The translations under genes and the position numbers were made by a program. From assembly GCA_002449845.1 (NCBI GenBank), contig DJXW01000016.1, forward strand, positions 62,001 through 126,000: a DNA stretch of 64,000 nucleotides. Reading direction: 5' to 3'. Each line of letters begins with the position of its first letter. Positions within the stretch are counted from its first letter, which is position 1. Source of the stretch: Prevotella sp. UBA6994. Lineage in GTDB: Bacteria > Bacteroidota > Bacteroidia > Bacteroidales > Bacteroidaceae. Under the pieces are notes generated by a model. That model was not told the DNA's origin. It saw only the letters and a list, made by a program, of their open reading frames with translations, and did not search any database. Below are positions 8,708 through 16,449 of the stretch, piece after piece.

Positions 8708-9894
8708 GCAAGCTAACGGTTGTCATCGTCAATTACAACGTGAAGTTTTACGTGATGCAATGTCTTCTCTCTTTGGAAAAGGCGTTGCAAGGCGTTGACG
8801 CAACGGTATTTGTGGTGGACAATCATTCTAAGGATGGCTCTGTAGCTTATCTCTCCCTTTTTTTTCCGTGGGTTCATTTCATCGAGAGCAGTCATAATTT
8901 GGGTTTTGCCCGTGCCAACAACACTGCCATTCGACAGAGTGACAGCGAGTATGTGCTATTGCTCAACCCTGATACCATCGTAGGCGAACATACCCTGAAA
9001 GACGCTATTGCCTTCATGGATAATCATCCCCATGCTGGGGCGATAGCTGCAAGGATGCTCAAGACGGATGGGTCTGATGCCAAGGAGTCTCGTAGGGGCT
9101 TGCCTACACCGTGGGTGTCTTTTTGCAAGATGGCAGGTCTTTGTAGTCGTTTTCCCAAGAGCAAGCGATTCGGACAGTATTACATGGGCTATCTTCCTTG
9201 GGATGAAGCCAATAAGATTGAGGTTATCAGCGGGGCTTTCTTCTTTGCTCGAAGGGAAGCATTCAACCAAGTGGGGTTGCTTGATGAGGATTTTTTTATG
9301 TATGGTGAAGACATCGACTTATCGTATCGGTTCATGAAAGGGGGATTTGAGAACTGGTATGTTCCTTTGATAATCTTGCATTACAAGGGTGAAAGCACAC
9401 AGAAATCGTCCTTCCGTTATGTCCACGTGTTTTATGACGCCATGCTCATCTTTTTCCGCAAGCATTATGCACATGTGAGCATGTTGGTGAGCTTGCCTAT
9501 CAAGGCTGCTATCTACATGAAAGCCACGTCAGAGCTCATGAAGATGCAGATTGCCAAGATCAAGAAAAACTTAGGATTTGTAGAGCATCGCCCCTCAGTA
9601 TCTTCCTATATCTTCTTCGGTAGTGAAACGGCTAAGAGGAATTGCGAGGCATTGGTGCAGTCAAAGGGATTAGATGCCACGTTTTACATCGGTGACGAAA
9701 CCACGAAGCCTAACGGACATCTCGACTTGAACATTGATGACGAACAAAAGACATATATCATCTATGATGTCAACGCATATTCCTTTGAACGTATCTTGGA
9801 GTTGTTTTCTGCCCGTCCACAAGGAAACGTTACGTTGGCTACCTATCACGACAATATCAAAACCATCATCACGGAAGAGGAGATTATACAATGA
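8704..9894 (+). CDS. Family 2 glycosyltransferase with C-terminal extension
   Basis: A 396-residue GT-A enzyme. The nucleotide-sugar site V-V-I-V-N-Y-N is at residues 5-11, followed by V-V-D-N-H-S (about 37-42) and L-L-N-P-D-T, the D-x-D-like metal site. The acceptor-side motif G-E-D-I-D-L-S-Y-R is near residue 200. These features are closest to WbbL-type rhamnosyltransferases, which use dTDP-rhamnose; rfbB lies 7 kb upstream, so the donor could be that sugar (inference). After two amphipathic segments, residues 300-396 form an extra domain that the core enzyme does not need (see findings). The start overlaps the upstream stop by four bases, and the stop overlaps the next start likewise. Confidence 0.85.
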   Translation: MSKLTVVIVNYNVKFYVMQCLLSLEKALQGVDATVFVVDNHSKDGSVAYLSLFFPWVHFIESSHNLGFARANNTAIRQSDSEYVLLLNPDTIVGEHTLKDAIAFMDNHPHAGAIAARMLKTDGSDAKESRRGLPTPWVSFCKMAGLCSRFPKSKRFGQYYMGYLPWDEANKIEVISGAFFFARREAFNQVGLLDEDFFMYGEDIDLSYRFMKGGFENWYVPLIILHYKGESTQKSSFRYVHVFYDAMLIFFRKHYAHVSMLVSLPIKAAIYMKATSELMKMQIAKIKKNLGFVEHRPSVSSYIFFGSETAKRNCEALVQSKGLDATFYIGDETTKPNGHLDLNIDDEQKTYIIYDVNAYSFERILELFSARPQGNVTLATYHDNIKTIITEEEIIQ

Positions 9895-10421
9895 GCCAAC
9901 CAATAGTTAAACTCAGGGCAATGGAGCCTGAAGACTTAGATTTACTGTACCGTATCGAGAACGACGCAAGTATCTGGCATGTGGGAAGCAACAATGTGCC
10001 CTACTCTCGCTATGCCTTGCACGACTATATCGCTCATGCCTCTGGCGACATCTATACGGACAAGGAGGTGCGTATGATGATTGACAACGAACAAGGGGAG
10101 ACGGTAGGTATCGTTGACTTGGTGAATTTCTCCCCACAGCATCAGCGTGCAGAAATTGGTATCGTCATCAAAAACGGTTGCCGAAACTTAGGCTATGCCA
10201 ATGCTGCCATCCGCAAGATCATGGCGTATGCTCATGATATAGTTCATCTTCACCAACTATACGCCATCGTGGAGGTAAACAATCAAATATCCATCAATCT
10301 CTTCGAATCATTAGGTTTCTCCCAAGGCATTTGCCTGAAAGAATGGACTTTCAACGGTGATACTTACACCGATGCCTTGGTCATGCAAATATTTCTGAAA
10401 TCCGAAGAGAGTATGGGGTAA
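9891..10421 (+). CDS. RimJ/RimL-type GNAT acetyltransferase
   Basis: A 176-residue single-domain GNAT protein. It has the N-terminal L-R-A-M-E-P-E-D-L-D-L-L-Y-R-I-E-N pattern of the RimJ/RimL/SpeG subgroup, the acetyl-CoA segment I-G-I-V-I-K-N-G-C-R-N-L-G-Y-A (about residues 85-99) and the late V-N-N-Q-I-S-I-N-L-F-E-S-L-G-F motif. The related enzymes acetylate protein N-termini, polyamines or sugar amines; the substrate here is unknown. It is the last gene of the recR operon, joined to the glycosyltransferase by an ATGA overlap, and it ends 1 bp before a convergent gene. Confidence 0.85.
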   Translation: MSQPIVKLRAMEPEDLDLLYRIENDASIWHVGSNNVPYSRYALHDYIAHASGDIYTDKEVRMMIDNEQGETVGIVDLVNFSPQHQRAEIGIVIKNGCRNLGYANAAIRKIMAYAHDIVHLHQLYAIVEVNNQISINLFESLGFSQGICLKEWTFNGDTYTDALVMQIFLKSEESMG

Positions 10422-10422
10422 A

Positions 10423-10872
10423 CTACTCATTCACTTTCAACACATAAACACCTTTCGGGACAGAAGAGAGCGGCAACGAGGCGTTACCGTTGACAGAAGA
10501 AAGACGCACGGGCACACGAATGCCATTGGTGGTATAGAGGGCAACATGGTCGGTCGGTTTCACGCCATTGAACACCAATTGACCATTTTCTTGCTGATAT
10601 TGGGTTTCAGATTGCGGCAAGGCTATACCCGTGCCATCCCCTTTGTAGGAGAAGCGGAGAATGTCTTTCGCCTCAAACTTCAGGTCCAATACCGTGGAAG
10701 TGATCAACACGGAATCATTGAGAAACTGCACCCGTGGTTGGGTGAACAGTGCCACATCGGTGGTCTTTCCGTCAGGATGCCACAGTACCAATGTAGCATT
10801 GTTTTGTGCGTGGACTGGGTGAATCATCACCAACCACAATAAAACTACAAGTAATTTCTTCATTCGTTTCAT
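10423..10872 (-). CDS. Small secreted protein with T9SS-like C-terminal tail
   Basis: A 149-residue secreted protein with a Sec signal peptide (about residues 1-22, ending V-H-A-Q). It lacks a recognised catalytic domain. The body begins with an A-T-L-V-L-W-H-P-D-G-K strand, and the C-terminal 70 residues (L-V-F-N-G-V-K ... P-K-G-V-Y-V-L-K-V-N-E) look like a type IX secretion sorting domain. It is a clear architectural paralogue of the protein at 39125-39598, which shares the L-W-x-A/P-D-G-x-x-T-x-x-x-L opening and the P-x-G-V-Y-L/V-x-K-x-N ending. The first ATG is used; M-K-K three codons later is an alternative. Confidence 0.75.
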   Translation of the reverse strand: MKRMKKLLVVLLWLVMIHPVHAQNNATLVLWHPDGKTTDVALFTQPRVQFLNDSVLITSTVLDLKFEAKDILRFSYKGDGTGIALPQSETQYQQENGQLVFNGVKPTDHVALYTTNGIRVPVRLSSVNGNASLPLSSVPKGVYVLKVNE

Positions 10873-10910
10873 GATATGATGTTTTTAATGATTTGTCAAT
10901 AATCATTTTA

Positions 10911-10942
10911 CAAAGTTATTAAAAGTACATGAAAAATGCAAA
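10911..10942 (-). promoter_or_regulatory. Bacteroidetes-type promoter for the small secreted protein
   Basis: On the minus strand TTTG (10942-10939) and TAACTTTG (10918-10911) are 20 bp apart, placing the start of transcription near 10905, about 33 nt before the ATG at 10872. Confidence 0.7.
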
Positions 10943-11218
10943 TATTATGTTGATTTTTATTTAGACCCAAAAATCATCATTTCATGGATAAAGATAAGAA
11001 AAACGTGTATAAAGTATCAAAAAACGTGGATGAAAGCAAATTCAGGGTGCAGAAATTATTTTCATAATTTATGTTAATGAATAGAAGGATGCCGTAGGCA
11101 TTTCCTTTTATCCTGGCAAACAAATTGAGCCAATTCTTCAATTGTGAATTATGCATTGTGAATTATGCATTGTGAATTATTTTCAACCTTCAATCTTCAT
11201 TTTTTCGGAAAAATAATG
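10943..11218. other. Intergenic stretch with a short palindrome and a tandem repeat
   Basis: No gene is visible here. It holds the 13-bp palindrome ATGCCGTAGGCAT (11089-11101), a form that recurs near 38.3-38.5 kb and 41.3 kb, and three tandem copies of a 14-bp unit (11141-11180). Confidence 0.6.
11141..11180. repeat. Three tandem copies of a 14-bp unit
   Basis: The unit ATTGTGAATTATGC occurs at 11141-11154 and 11155-11168, with a third copy at 11169-11180 lacking its last two bases. It lies 40 bp upstream of the promoter of the next gene. Confidence 0.9.
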
Positions 11219-11226
11219 TACTTTTG
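11219..11226 (+). promoter_or_regulatory. -7 box for the GNAT gene at 11252
   Basis: TACTTTTG matches TAnnTTTG and lies 25 bp before the ATG. I do not see a good TTTG at the upstream position, so the promoter may need an activator or be weak. Confidence 0.5.
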
Positions 11227-11251
11227 TCTTTTCATTGAATAAGATTAAGGG

Positions 11252-11770
11252 ATGTCTGAAAGAAATCGTATCATTCGCAGGGCAGAACTGCCCGCTGACG
11301 GTGAGAGAATCATAGAGGTTTTCTCTGCCGCAAAGGGAATCATGAGAGCCTCCGGGAATATGAACCAGTGGGGTGACAACTATCCTTCATTGGATGCTGT
11401 CAAGGCGGATATGGAACAAGATGGGGCGTATGTGGTGGTAGATGACGGTATGATAGTGGCTTACTTCGCCTTCCTGCCTTCTCCAGAACCTACATACACG
11501 AATATTTACGAGGGTCTGTGGCTTGATGACCTACTACCCTATCATGTGGTCCATCGTATAGCCAGTATGCCCGATGCACACGGCATCTTTCAAAGCATCA
11601 TGGCATTTTGCTTTTCGCAAGATAACAATATCCGCATCGATACGCATAGGGATAACCATATCATGCAACATGTCATTTTAAAACTTGGTTTCACATATTG
11701 TGGCATCATCTACCTCACCAATGGGGATGAACGGTTGGCTTATCAGAGAATTGCTACTGAAACGGAGTAA
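11252..11770 (+). CDS. GNAT-family N-acetyltransferase
   Basis: A 172-residue protein with a GNAT layout: an N-terminal strand and helix (I-I-R-R-A-E-L-P-A-D-G-E-R-I-I-E-V-F), the A-Y-V-V-V-D-D-G-M-I-V-A-Y-F strand pair, then a C-terminal I-R-I-D-T-H-R-D-N-H-I-M-Q-H-V-I-L-K-L-G-F-T-Y-C-G stretch in which the last-helix N-x-x-M-Q-x-x-x-x-K-L-G-F-x-x-x-G signature is complete. Family members acetylate small amines or peptides; no substrate can be inferred. It stands alone between two intergenic regions and has its own promoter. Confidence 0.8.
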   Translation: MSERNRIIRRAELPADGERIIEVFSAAKGIMRASGNMNQWGDNYPSLDAVKADMEQDGAYVVVDDGMIVAYFAFLPSPEPTYTNIYEGLWLDDLLPYHVVHRIASMPDAHGIFQSIMAFCFSQDNNIRIDTHRDNHIMQHVILKLGFTYCGIIYLTNGDERLAYQRIATETE

Positions 11771-12224
11771 AAGAACGGTATCTGTCCTATTCATTTCCAT
11801 GTCATAATGATTGACAAAACAACGTATTGATTTTTTTGGGAAATAGAAATAAGACAACGAATAAACAAGTAAAATCAGGCAAAACATCATGTTTTTCATC
11901 GTAACATTGCTTGTTACGAACGTAACTATATGAGTTACGAGCGTAACAATGTATGTTACGAGTGCTAACTATATATGTTATGAAAGGCAAAAAACACCCT
12001 TTTTTGATGCAAAACAACCGTTTTACCGTTCATTTTCAAAATCCAGTTTTGTGTAAGTTATTCATTTTTAGCGATATACAGAAACATCAAAAAACGAGCA
12101 TTTTTCCAACCAAATCCCAACTCGATTGAAAAAAATGCCCGTATTTTGGCACCTAAATTCAGAATTTTCAAGACAAACCATGTTGAATGGAAAGATGCTG
12201 GTTGTAAACAGAACAAATGAGTTC
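11771..12224. other. 454-bp intergenic region with a phased palindrome array
   Basis: No convincing gene. The prominent content is the 21-bp repeat array at 11900-11983. Nearer mutY there is an imperfect inverted repeat (around 12095-12135, CATTTTT / AAAAATG) that could serve as a terminator for the minus-strand mutY transcript. Confidence 0.5.
11900..11983. repeat. 21-bp tandem array of GTTACG/CGTAAC palindromes
   Basis: Four consecutive 21-bp units begin at 11900, 11921, 11942 and 11963. The unit junctions form palindromes: GTTACGAACGTAAC (11913-11926), GTTACGAGCGTAAC (11934-11947) and a decayed third copy (11955-11969). The A/T-rich centres of the units differ, while the arms are kept except in the last unit. 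Confidence 0.9.
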
Positions 12225-13253
12225 CTACTGATGATTGACTGACTCAAACAACATTTCTACCAGTCTTGGTACGGCATAGTCTTGAATGTCTTTTTCCTGT
12301 ATCCAAATATATTCATCGGGGAGTGAAGGTTTCTTATTGGTATCTACCAAGGTGAAATCAGCCATGATGATGCGATGGGTAAGAATATGCTTCACGTTCG
12401 TTCGTAAAGTATTCATGCTAAACGCAAGTCCTTGGTCTTTGAGATGATTCAGCAACCATCCATTTTCATTCTCCTCTTCCAAATAAGGTTCCCACAGGCC
12501 TTGCCAGATGTCCCCCTCGCTTCTTCTGCGCATAGCCACTTGACTTTGGAATCTTATATAATAATAGTGGAAATGGCGAGTTTTTATCTTAATGGTCCTT
12601 AGTTTCACGGGAAACAATGAAACTATTCCACTTCTAAATGCCTCACAACCTTCCATCAAGGGACATGATGAACATTGTGGGGAAGCTGGTGAACATTGAA
12701 TAGCACCAAAATCCATCATCGCCTGATTGAAGTCGGCGGCTTTAGATGGAGGAAGGAGTGACTGTGCCAATTCCTGAAACAGTTTTTTTCCTTCAGATGA
12801 ATTGATGGGAGTGTCAATACCATAATAACGAGCCAACACACGATAGACATTACCATCTACCACAGCCACTGGCAAATGAAAAGCCATAGAGCCAATGGCT
12901 GCTGCGGTGTAATCTCCCACTCCCTTGAGGCTCTTAATCTCATCTATCGTGTCAGGGAAATGCCCCAACTTAGCAATTTGCTTAGCAGCGTAGTGCAAAT
13001 TGCGAGCACGCGAATAATATCCTAAACCTTGCCACAATCGCAAAACCTCATCCTCAGATGCCTCAGCCAAAACTTGAACTGTAGGAAAACGCTCCACAAA
13101 CCGCTCCCAGTAAGACCATCCCTGTTGAATACGTGTTTGTTGCAAGATGATTTCACTCAACCAAATCTGATAAGGGTCATGTGTGTGTCGCCAAGGTAAA
13201 TCACGTTTGTTGGTTGCGTACCAAGCGAGAACGGTATGAGTGAAATCAATCAT
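12225..13253 (-). CDS. mutY: A/G-specific adenine glycosylase MutY
   Basis: A 342-residue base-excision glycosylase that removes adenine opposite 8-oxoguanine. The catalytic Glu is E34 (SEIILQQT), the helix-hairpin-helix is around residues 108-118 (LKGVGDYTAAA) and the catalytic Asp is D133 (VVDGNVYR). The [4Fe-4S] ligands C187-x6-C194-x2-C197-x5-C203 are all present. The C-terminal NUDIX-like domain that recognises 8-oxoG follows from about residue 225. I chose the ATG at 13253 rather than 13277: it overlaps the upstream gene's stop by 8 bp (ATGATTGA), a compact arrangement for coupled translation. Confidence 0.95.
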   Translation of the reverse strand: MIDFTHTVLAWYATNKRDLPWRHTHDPYQIWLSEIILQQTRIQQGWSYWERFVERFPTVQVLAEASEDEVLRLWQGLGYYSRARNLHYAAKQIAKLGHFPDTIDEIKSLKGVGDYTAAAIGSMAFHLPVAVVDGNVYRVLARYYGIDTPINSSEGKKLFQELAQSLLPPSKAADFNQAMMDFGAIQCSPASPQCSSCPLMEGCEAFRSGIVSLFPVKLRTIKIKTRHFHYYYIRFQSQVAMRRRSEGDIWQGLWEPYLEEENENGWLLNHLKDQGLAFSMNTLRTNVKHILTHRIIMADFTLVDTNKKPSLPDEYIWIQEKDIQDYAVPRLVEMLFESVNHQ

Positions 13254-15459
13254 TGTTTCCTTCAGAATTAAGCACAATGTCTTGCATAATAAGACGCTCT
13301 ACCTTACTGATTCCATTGAGTTGGAGCAAAGAACTATCGTTTTCAAATGCACGTACCAGTTTTGTAGCTTTATCCTGATTAGGCAATTGCGAACGAGCAG
13401 AAACAAATCTATTGAAAAGGTTTATCGCAAACGAAATGTTCCTATCAAACCAATAGGCATATCCGGCATTGAGGAAATCAGTATCATGAACGTTTTCCAT
13501 TGAAAGCAAACGGTCATATACCCCAATGGCTTGTTTGATGTTGCCTTGCATCATCAGTCCCCAACCCAATGCCCGTTTGACAAATGGGTTAGTAGGTTGT
13601 TCATAGTCAAGTCTATATAGAGTCTTCACTCCATCGTCAACATGATTGTTATTGATTTGCGAGATGCTCAGATTCAACAGGTATCGTTGGTTATCAGGGA
13701 AGAGAGAGGTCAGTTGCTTATATCCATTTTCCGCCGCACCAAAATCACCCAGGTTAAAACTAACTTGAGCATACCCCTTCAATGCCCCCTCATGGTCAGG
13801 AACTTTTTCAAGTATAGAGCGGAACTTATCTTGTGCTTCCACCAAATTGTTTTGCATGGCAACGGTGGCATCTAACAAGGCAAAGTCGAGATGATCTGTT
13901 TGCGGATACATGTCCAGCACACACCTTAATAATTGATACGACTTACGTTTCAACAAATAACTGCACAGTTCGAGCATATAGTCTTGAAGACGCGTACCTA
14001 CGAAAATAGGATTAGCAAAGAAGAAGCTACGTGTATCAGACGAATAATCGAAGGGATTACGGAAGTCATGGTGGAAACTACTGATTCGGAAAAAGCGATA
14101 GAAGTCTTGTAGATACATTCTCCGTATATAAGCTGGCGAAGATGTATTTTCGTCTGTCGCACCCATCATCATCGCATCCTCGCTATTCAACATCTCACGT
14201 AAGTTTTCGGGAATTTTAAAGATGATAGACGACAACGCCAAGGCGAAAGAATATTTATCAGAATCGCAGAAAGGTCCACTATTCAACAACATAGACAACA
14301 TCCTGGTACCCTTCAATTTATCATTCACGCTTTGGAGTTCCGGATGTTCGCTATAGAAAGGAACAAACCAATTGCTGATGTAATTGAAGAACGGGAAACG
14401 CTTCATCTGCGAGAAACCACCAAAATATATATCCGAACCAGCCTCTTGCATCTTCTTCATCTTTTGGAAACTCTTCTCCAATTCCTCCATTGCCTTGTCA
14501 GTGGCATCAGGATGCAGAATATCCTGCATAGGGTCTTCCTCTTTCTCCTGAATGCCAAAGCGAGTAATCGTCAGATTGTTGTTTTTCATGATGGTTGGCA
14601 GTATCTCCTTCTGAATATGTTGGTTGTCCTTGTCAGCATCCATACAATAAAACACCTGTATCTGCAATTCCAACAATTCCTTACAAGCTCTTTCCGATTG
14701 ACACAATTTATCCATCATCTGCCTGTATGAAGGGAAGATGCTATCAGCATGGAACGGTAACGCAAAGGCAATGCCCACCAATGCACGCTGGCGTAAATAC
14801 TCATCATTAGATTGAAGGTACACATCAACTAAAACTTGTAACTTATTGACATCAAAAACATTCAATTGAGATAGCGTAAGTGCACTAATCATCAATTTAG
14901 CATCATTGGCATCAATGGTAGGAGAAAGTAATAAATGTGTAAATGCAGATGCTTCATCATCATTCCATTGTCGGGCAATCAACAACCATTGGAAAACATT
15001 TCGCATATAGTCGTAATGCGATTTGTGCAATTGCAAATACTTATCCTGAGCAACATCCGGGTCAAGAGACAAAAAGGCTATATCTTGAACAAAACCCTCC
15101 AGTTTTTGTCTGATTGCATCAATGGAAAGATTGTATCTGGCTACCCAATTGTTGGCTTGTGCAAAAATATTGTTTCCACTTATTATTTCGACACGAACAT
15201 ACATATTACACGCTGCACGGTATATTTTTCGCAACAAGTGCAAATACAATTCTTCACGACTGTCATCCTTGTATCCATGACGCATGAAATCCTTCATAAG
15301 GGTGTAATCCCTATTGATATTCTCTATCTCACCACCATCAGCAAGTAAAGGATTTTGGCTCATCATAAAATGCAACTCTTGAATAGCATGTCCGAGGTCG
15401 TGATCTTTATTGATATCAGACATGATACCTTCCCACTGATTAAACAACTCCTGATTCAT
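13246..15459 (-). CDS. Large TPR-repeat protein, unknown
   Basis: A 737-residue cytoplasmic protein without signal peptide. The N-terminal 500 residues are helical and not recognisable to me. From about residue 530 to 690 there are TPR-like helix pairs (for example A-L-K-G-Y-A-Q-V-S-F-N-L-G-D-F-G-A-A-E, then R-A-L-G-W-G-L-M-M-Q-G-N-I-K-Q-A-I). TPR proteins are scaffolds for complexes. It is 14 bp downstream of an SsuA-like lipoprotein gene and overlaps mutY by 8 bp, so the three form one operon. I cannot assign a role. Confidence 0.75.
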   Translation of the reverse strand: MNQELFNQWEGIMSDINKDHDLGHAIQELHFMMSQNPLLADGGEIENINRDYTLMKDFMRHGYKDDSREELYLHLLRKIYRAACNMYVRVEIISGNNIFAQANNWVARYNLSIDAIRQKLEGFVQDIAFLSLDPDVAQDKYLQLHKSHYDYMRNVFQWLLIARQWNDDEASAFTHLLLSPTIDANDAKLMISALTLSQLNVFDVNKLQVLVDVYLQSNDEYLRQRALVGIAFALPFHADSIFPSYRQMMDKLCQSERACKELLELQIQVFYCMDADKDNQHIQKEILPTIMKNNNLTITRFGIQEKEEDPMQDILHPDATDKAMEELEKSFQKMKKMQEAGSDIYFGGFSQMKRFPFFNYISNWFVPFYSEHPELQSVNDKLKGTRMLSMLLNSGPFCDSDKYSFALALSSIIFKIPENLREMLNSEDAMMMGATDENTSSPAYIRRMYLQDFYRFFRISSFHHDFRNPFDYSSDTRSFFFANPIFVGTRLQDYMLELCSYLLKRKSYQLLRCVLDMYPQTDHLDFALLDATVAMQNNLVEAQDKFRSILEKVPDHEGALKGYAQVSFNLGDFGAAENGYKQLTSLFPDNQRYLLNLSISQINNNHVDDGVKTLYRLDYEQPTNPFVKRALGWGLMMQGNIKQAIGVYDRLLSMENVHDTDFLNAGYAYWFDRNISFAINLFNRFVSARSQLPNQDKATKLVRAFENDSSLLQLNGISKVERLIMQDIVLNSEGNND

Positions 15460-15473
15460 ATCATCACCTTAAA

Positions 15474-16391
15474 TTATTTCATAAAACCATTTGCCAATTC
15501 GATATCTTTCTCTTTAGGCATTTTCACATGCGAGAATGTAGTTTTTGGAATGGAAGAAATCACATTCACATCAACATGACAATATTGAGAAATGATACCG
15601 GAATAATGCTCTAATCCGTACTTATTGATAGAATCACAAGCCATATTATAAGCCAAGATAAACTTACTGACCTGATTCTTACGATAAGAATTGTTGATGG
15701 ATTTCGTTCGGAACGCAATAATACCCAATGACAGGTTATCCTTATCAGAATCCATCAGCACAGGATGCTTAGCCAAACGAGCTGCCGTAGCCTGCGGTTC
15801 GGGAAGCCATGCTGCATCCATTTCATTATTCATCAACATTCTCATTCTCAAGTTTACGTCATTGATTTGAATATGAAAGACGGGATCTGTAGTTCTCACA
15901 TTCTTAAATGCGTAATTGGTCAGGAAATCCGTAGCGGAATAACGAGACATGGCAACCATCTTGTCACTCAACTGCTTCAACTGTTTTACACGTGCCACAC
16001 GATTGGCTATCAGTTGCCACTTTCCAGTGGTTGAAGTTGCAACATCTAAACTCACCCTTTTCTTTTCCATCCACTTTTTACGTACAAGGTCGGTTAAGCC
16101 ACCTTCTACGCTACCACCGATGAGAGCGGTATCACAATCCATTTGAGAATTAAATCTTCGCAAACGAACATCAACATTGAACCGTTCGTAGAAATGCCTT
16201 TCCTTGGCAACGAAGATGGGAAGACAATCCAGCATAGGCATCACCGCAACTTTCAAAGCCAATGAGTCTTGTCTTTTCAGTTCCGCTCTTTCCTGACGTG
16301 TCAACTTCTGTTGTTCTTCTTTCGATTGTGAGCAAGAAAGGAGCAACAACACCGTCAATGACAATACAATAGGGTGTAATTTGATTTCCAT
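15474..16391 (-). CDS. SsuA/NrtA-like substrate-binding lipoprotein
   Basis: A 305-residue lipoprotein; the lipobox L-L-S-C gives the mature Cys at about residue 20, followed by a charged linker (S-K-E-E-Q-Q-K). From residue 47 it resembles the NMT1/THI5/SsuA type of periplasmic binding protein: A-V-M-P-M-L-D-C-L-P-I-F-V-A, then F-x-V-D-V-R-L-R-R-F, and D-A-A-W-L-P-E-P-Q-A. Such proteins bind nitrate, sulfonates or pyrimidines for an ABC importer. No permease or ATPase gene is adjacent, so it is either an orphan or has another role. It is the first gene of the operon with the TPR protein and mutY. Confidence 0.75.
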   Translation of the reverse strand: MEIKLHPIVLSLTVLLLLSCSQSKEEQQKLTRQERAELKRQDSLALKVAVMPMLDCLPIFVAKERHFYERFNVDVRLRRFNSQMDCDTALIGGSVEGGLTDLVRKKWMEKKRVSLDVATSTTGKWQLIANRVARVKQLKQLSDKMVAMSRYSATDFLTNYAFKNVRTTDPVFHIQINDVNLRMRMLMNNEMDAAWLPEPQATAARLAKHPVLMDSDKDNLSLGIIAFRTKSINNSYRKNQVSKFILAYNMACDSINKYGLEHYSGIISQYCHVDVNVISSIPKTTFSHVKMPKEKDIELANGFMK

Positions 16392-16412
16392 AATGCAAAA
16401 TTACTTATTTTT

Positions 16413-16445
16413 TTTGTAAATTAGAGAAAATAATTCGTAATTTTG
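16413..16445 (+). promoter_or_regulatory. Promoter for radA, possibly leaderless
   Basis: TTTG at 16413-16416 and TAATTTTG at 16438-16445 are 21 bp apart. The -7 box ends only 4 bp before the ATG at 16450, so transcription is expected to begin at or next to the start codon. Confidence 0.65.
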
Positions 16446-16449
16446 TAGC

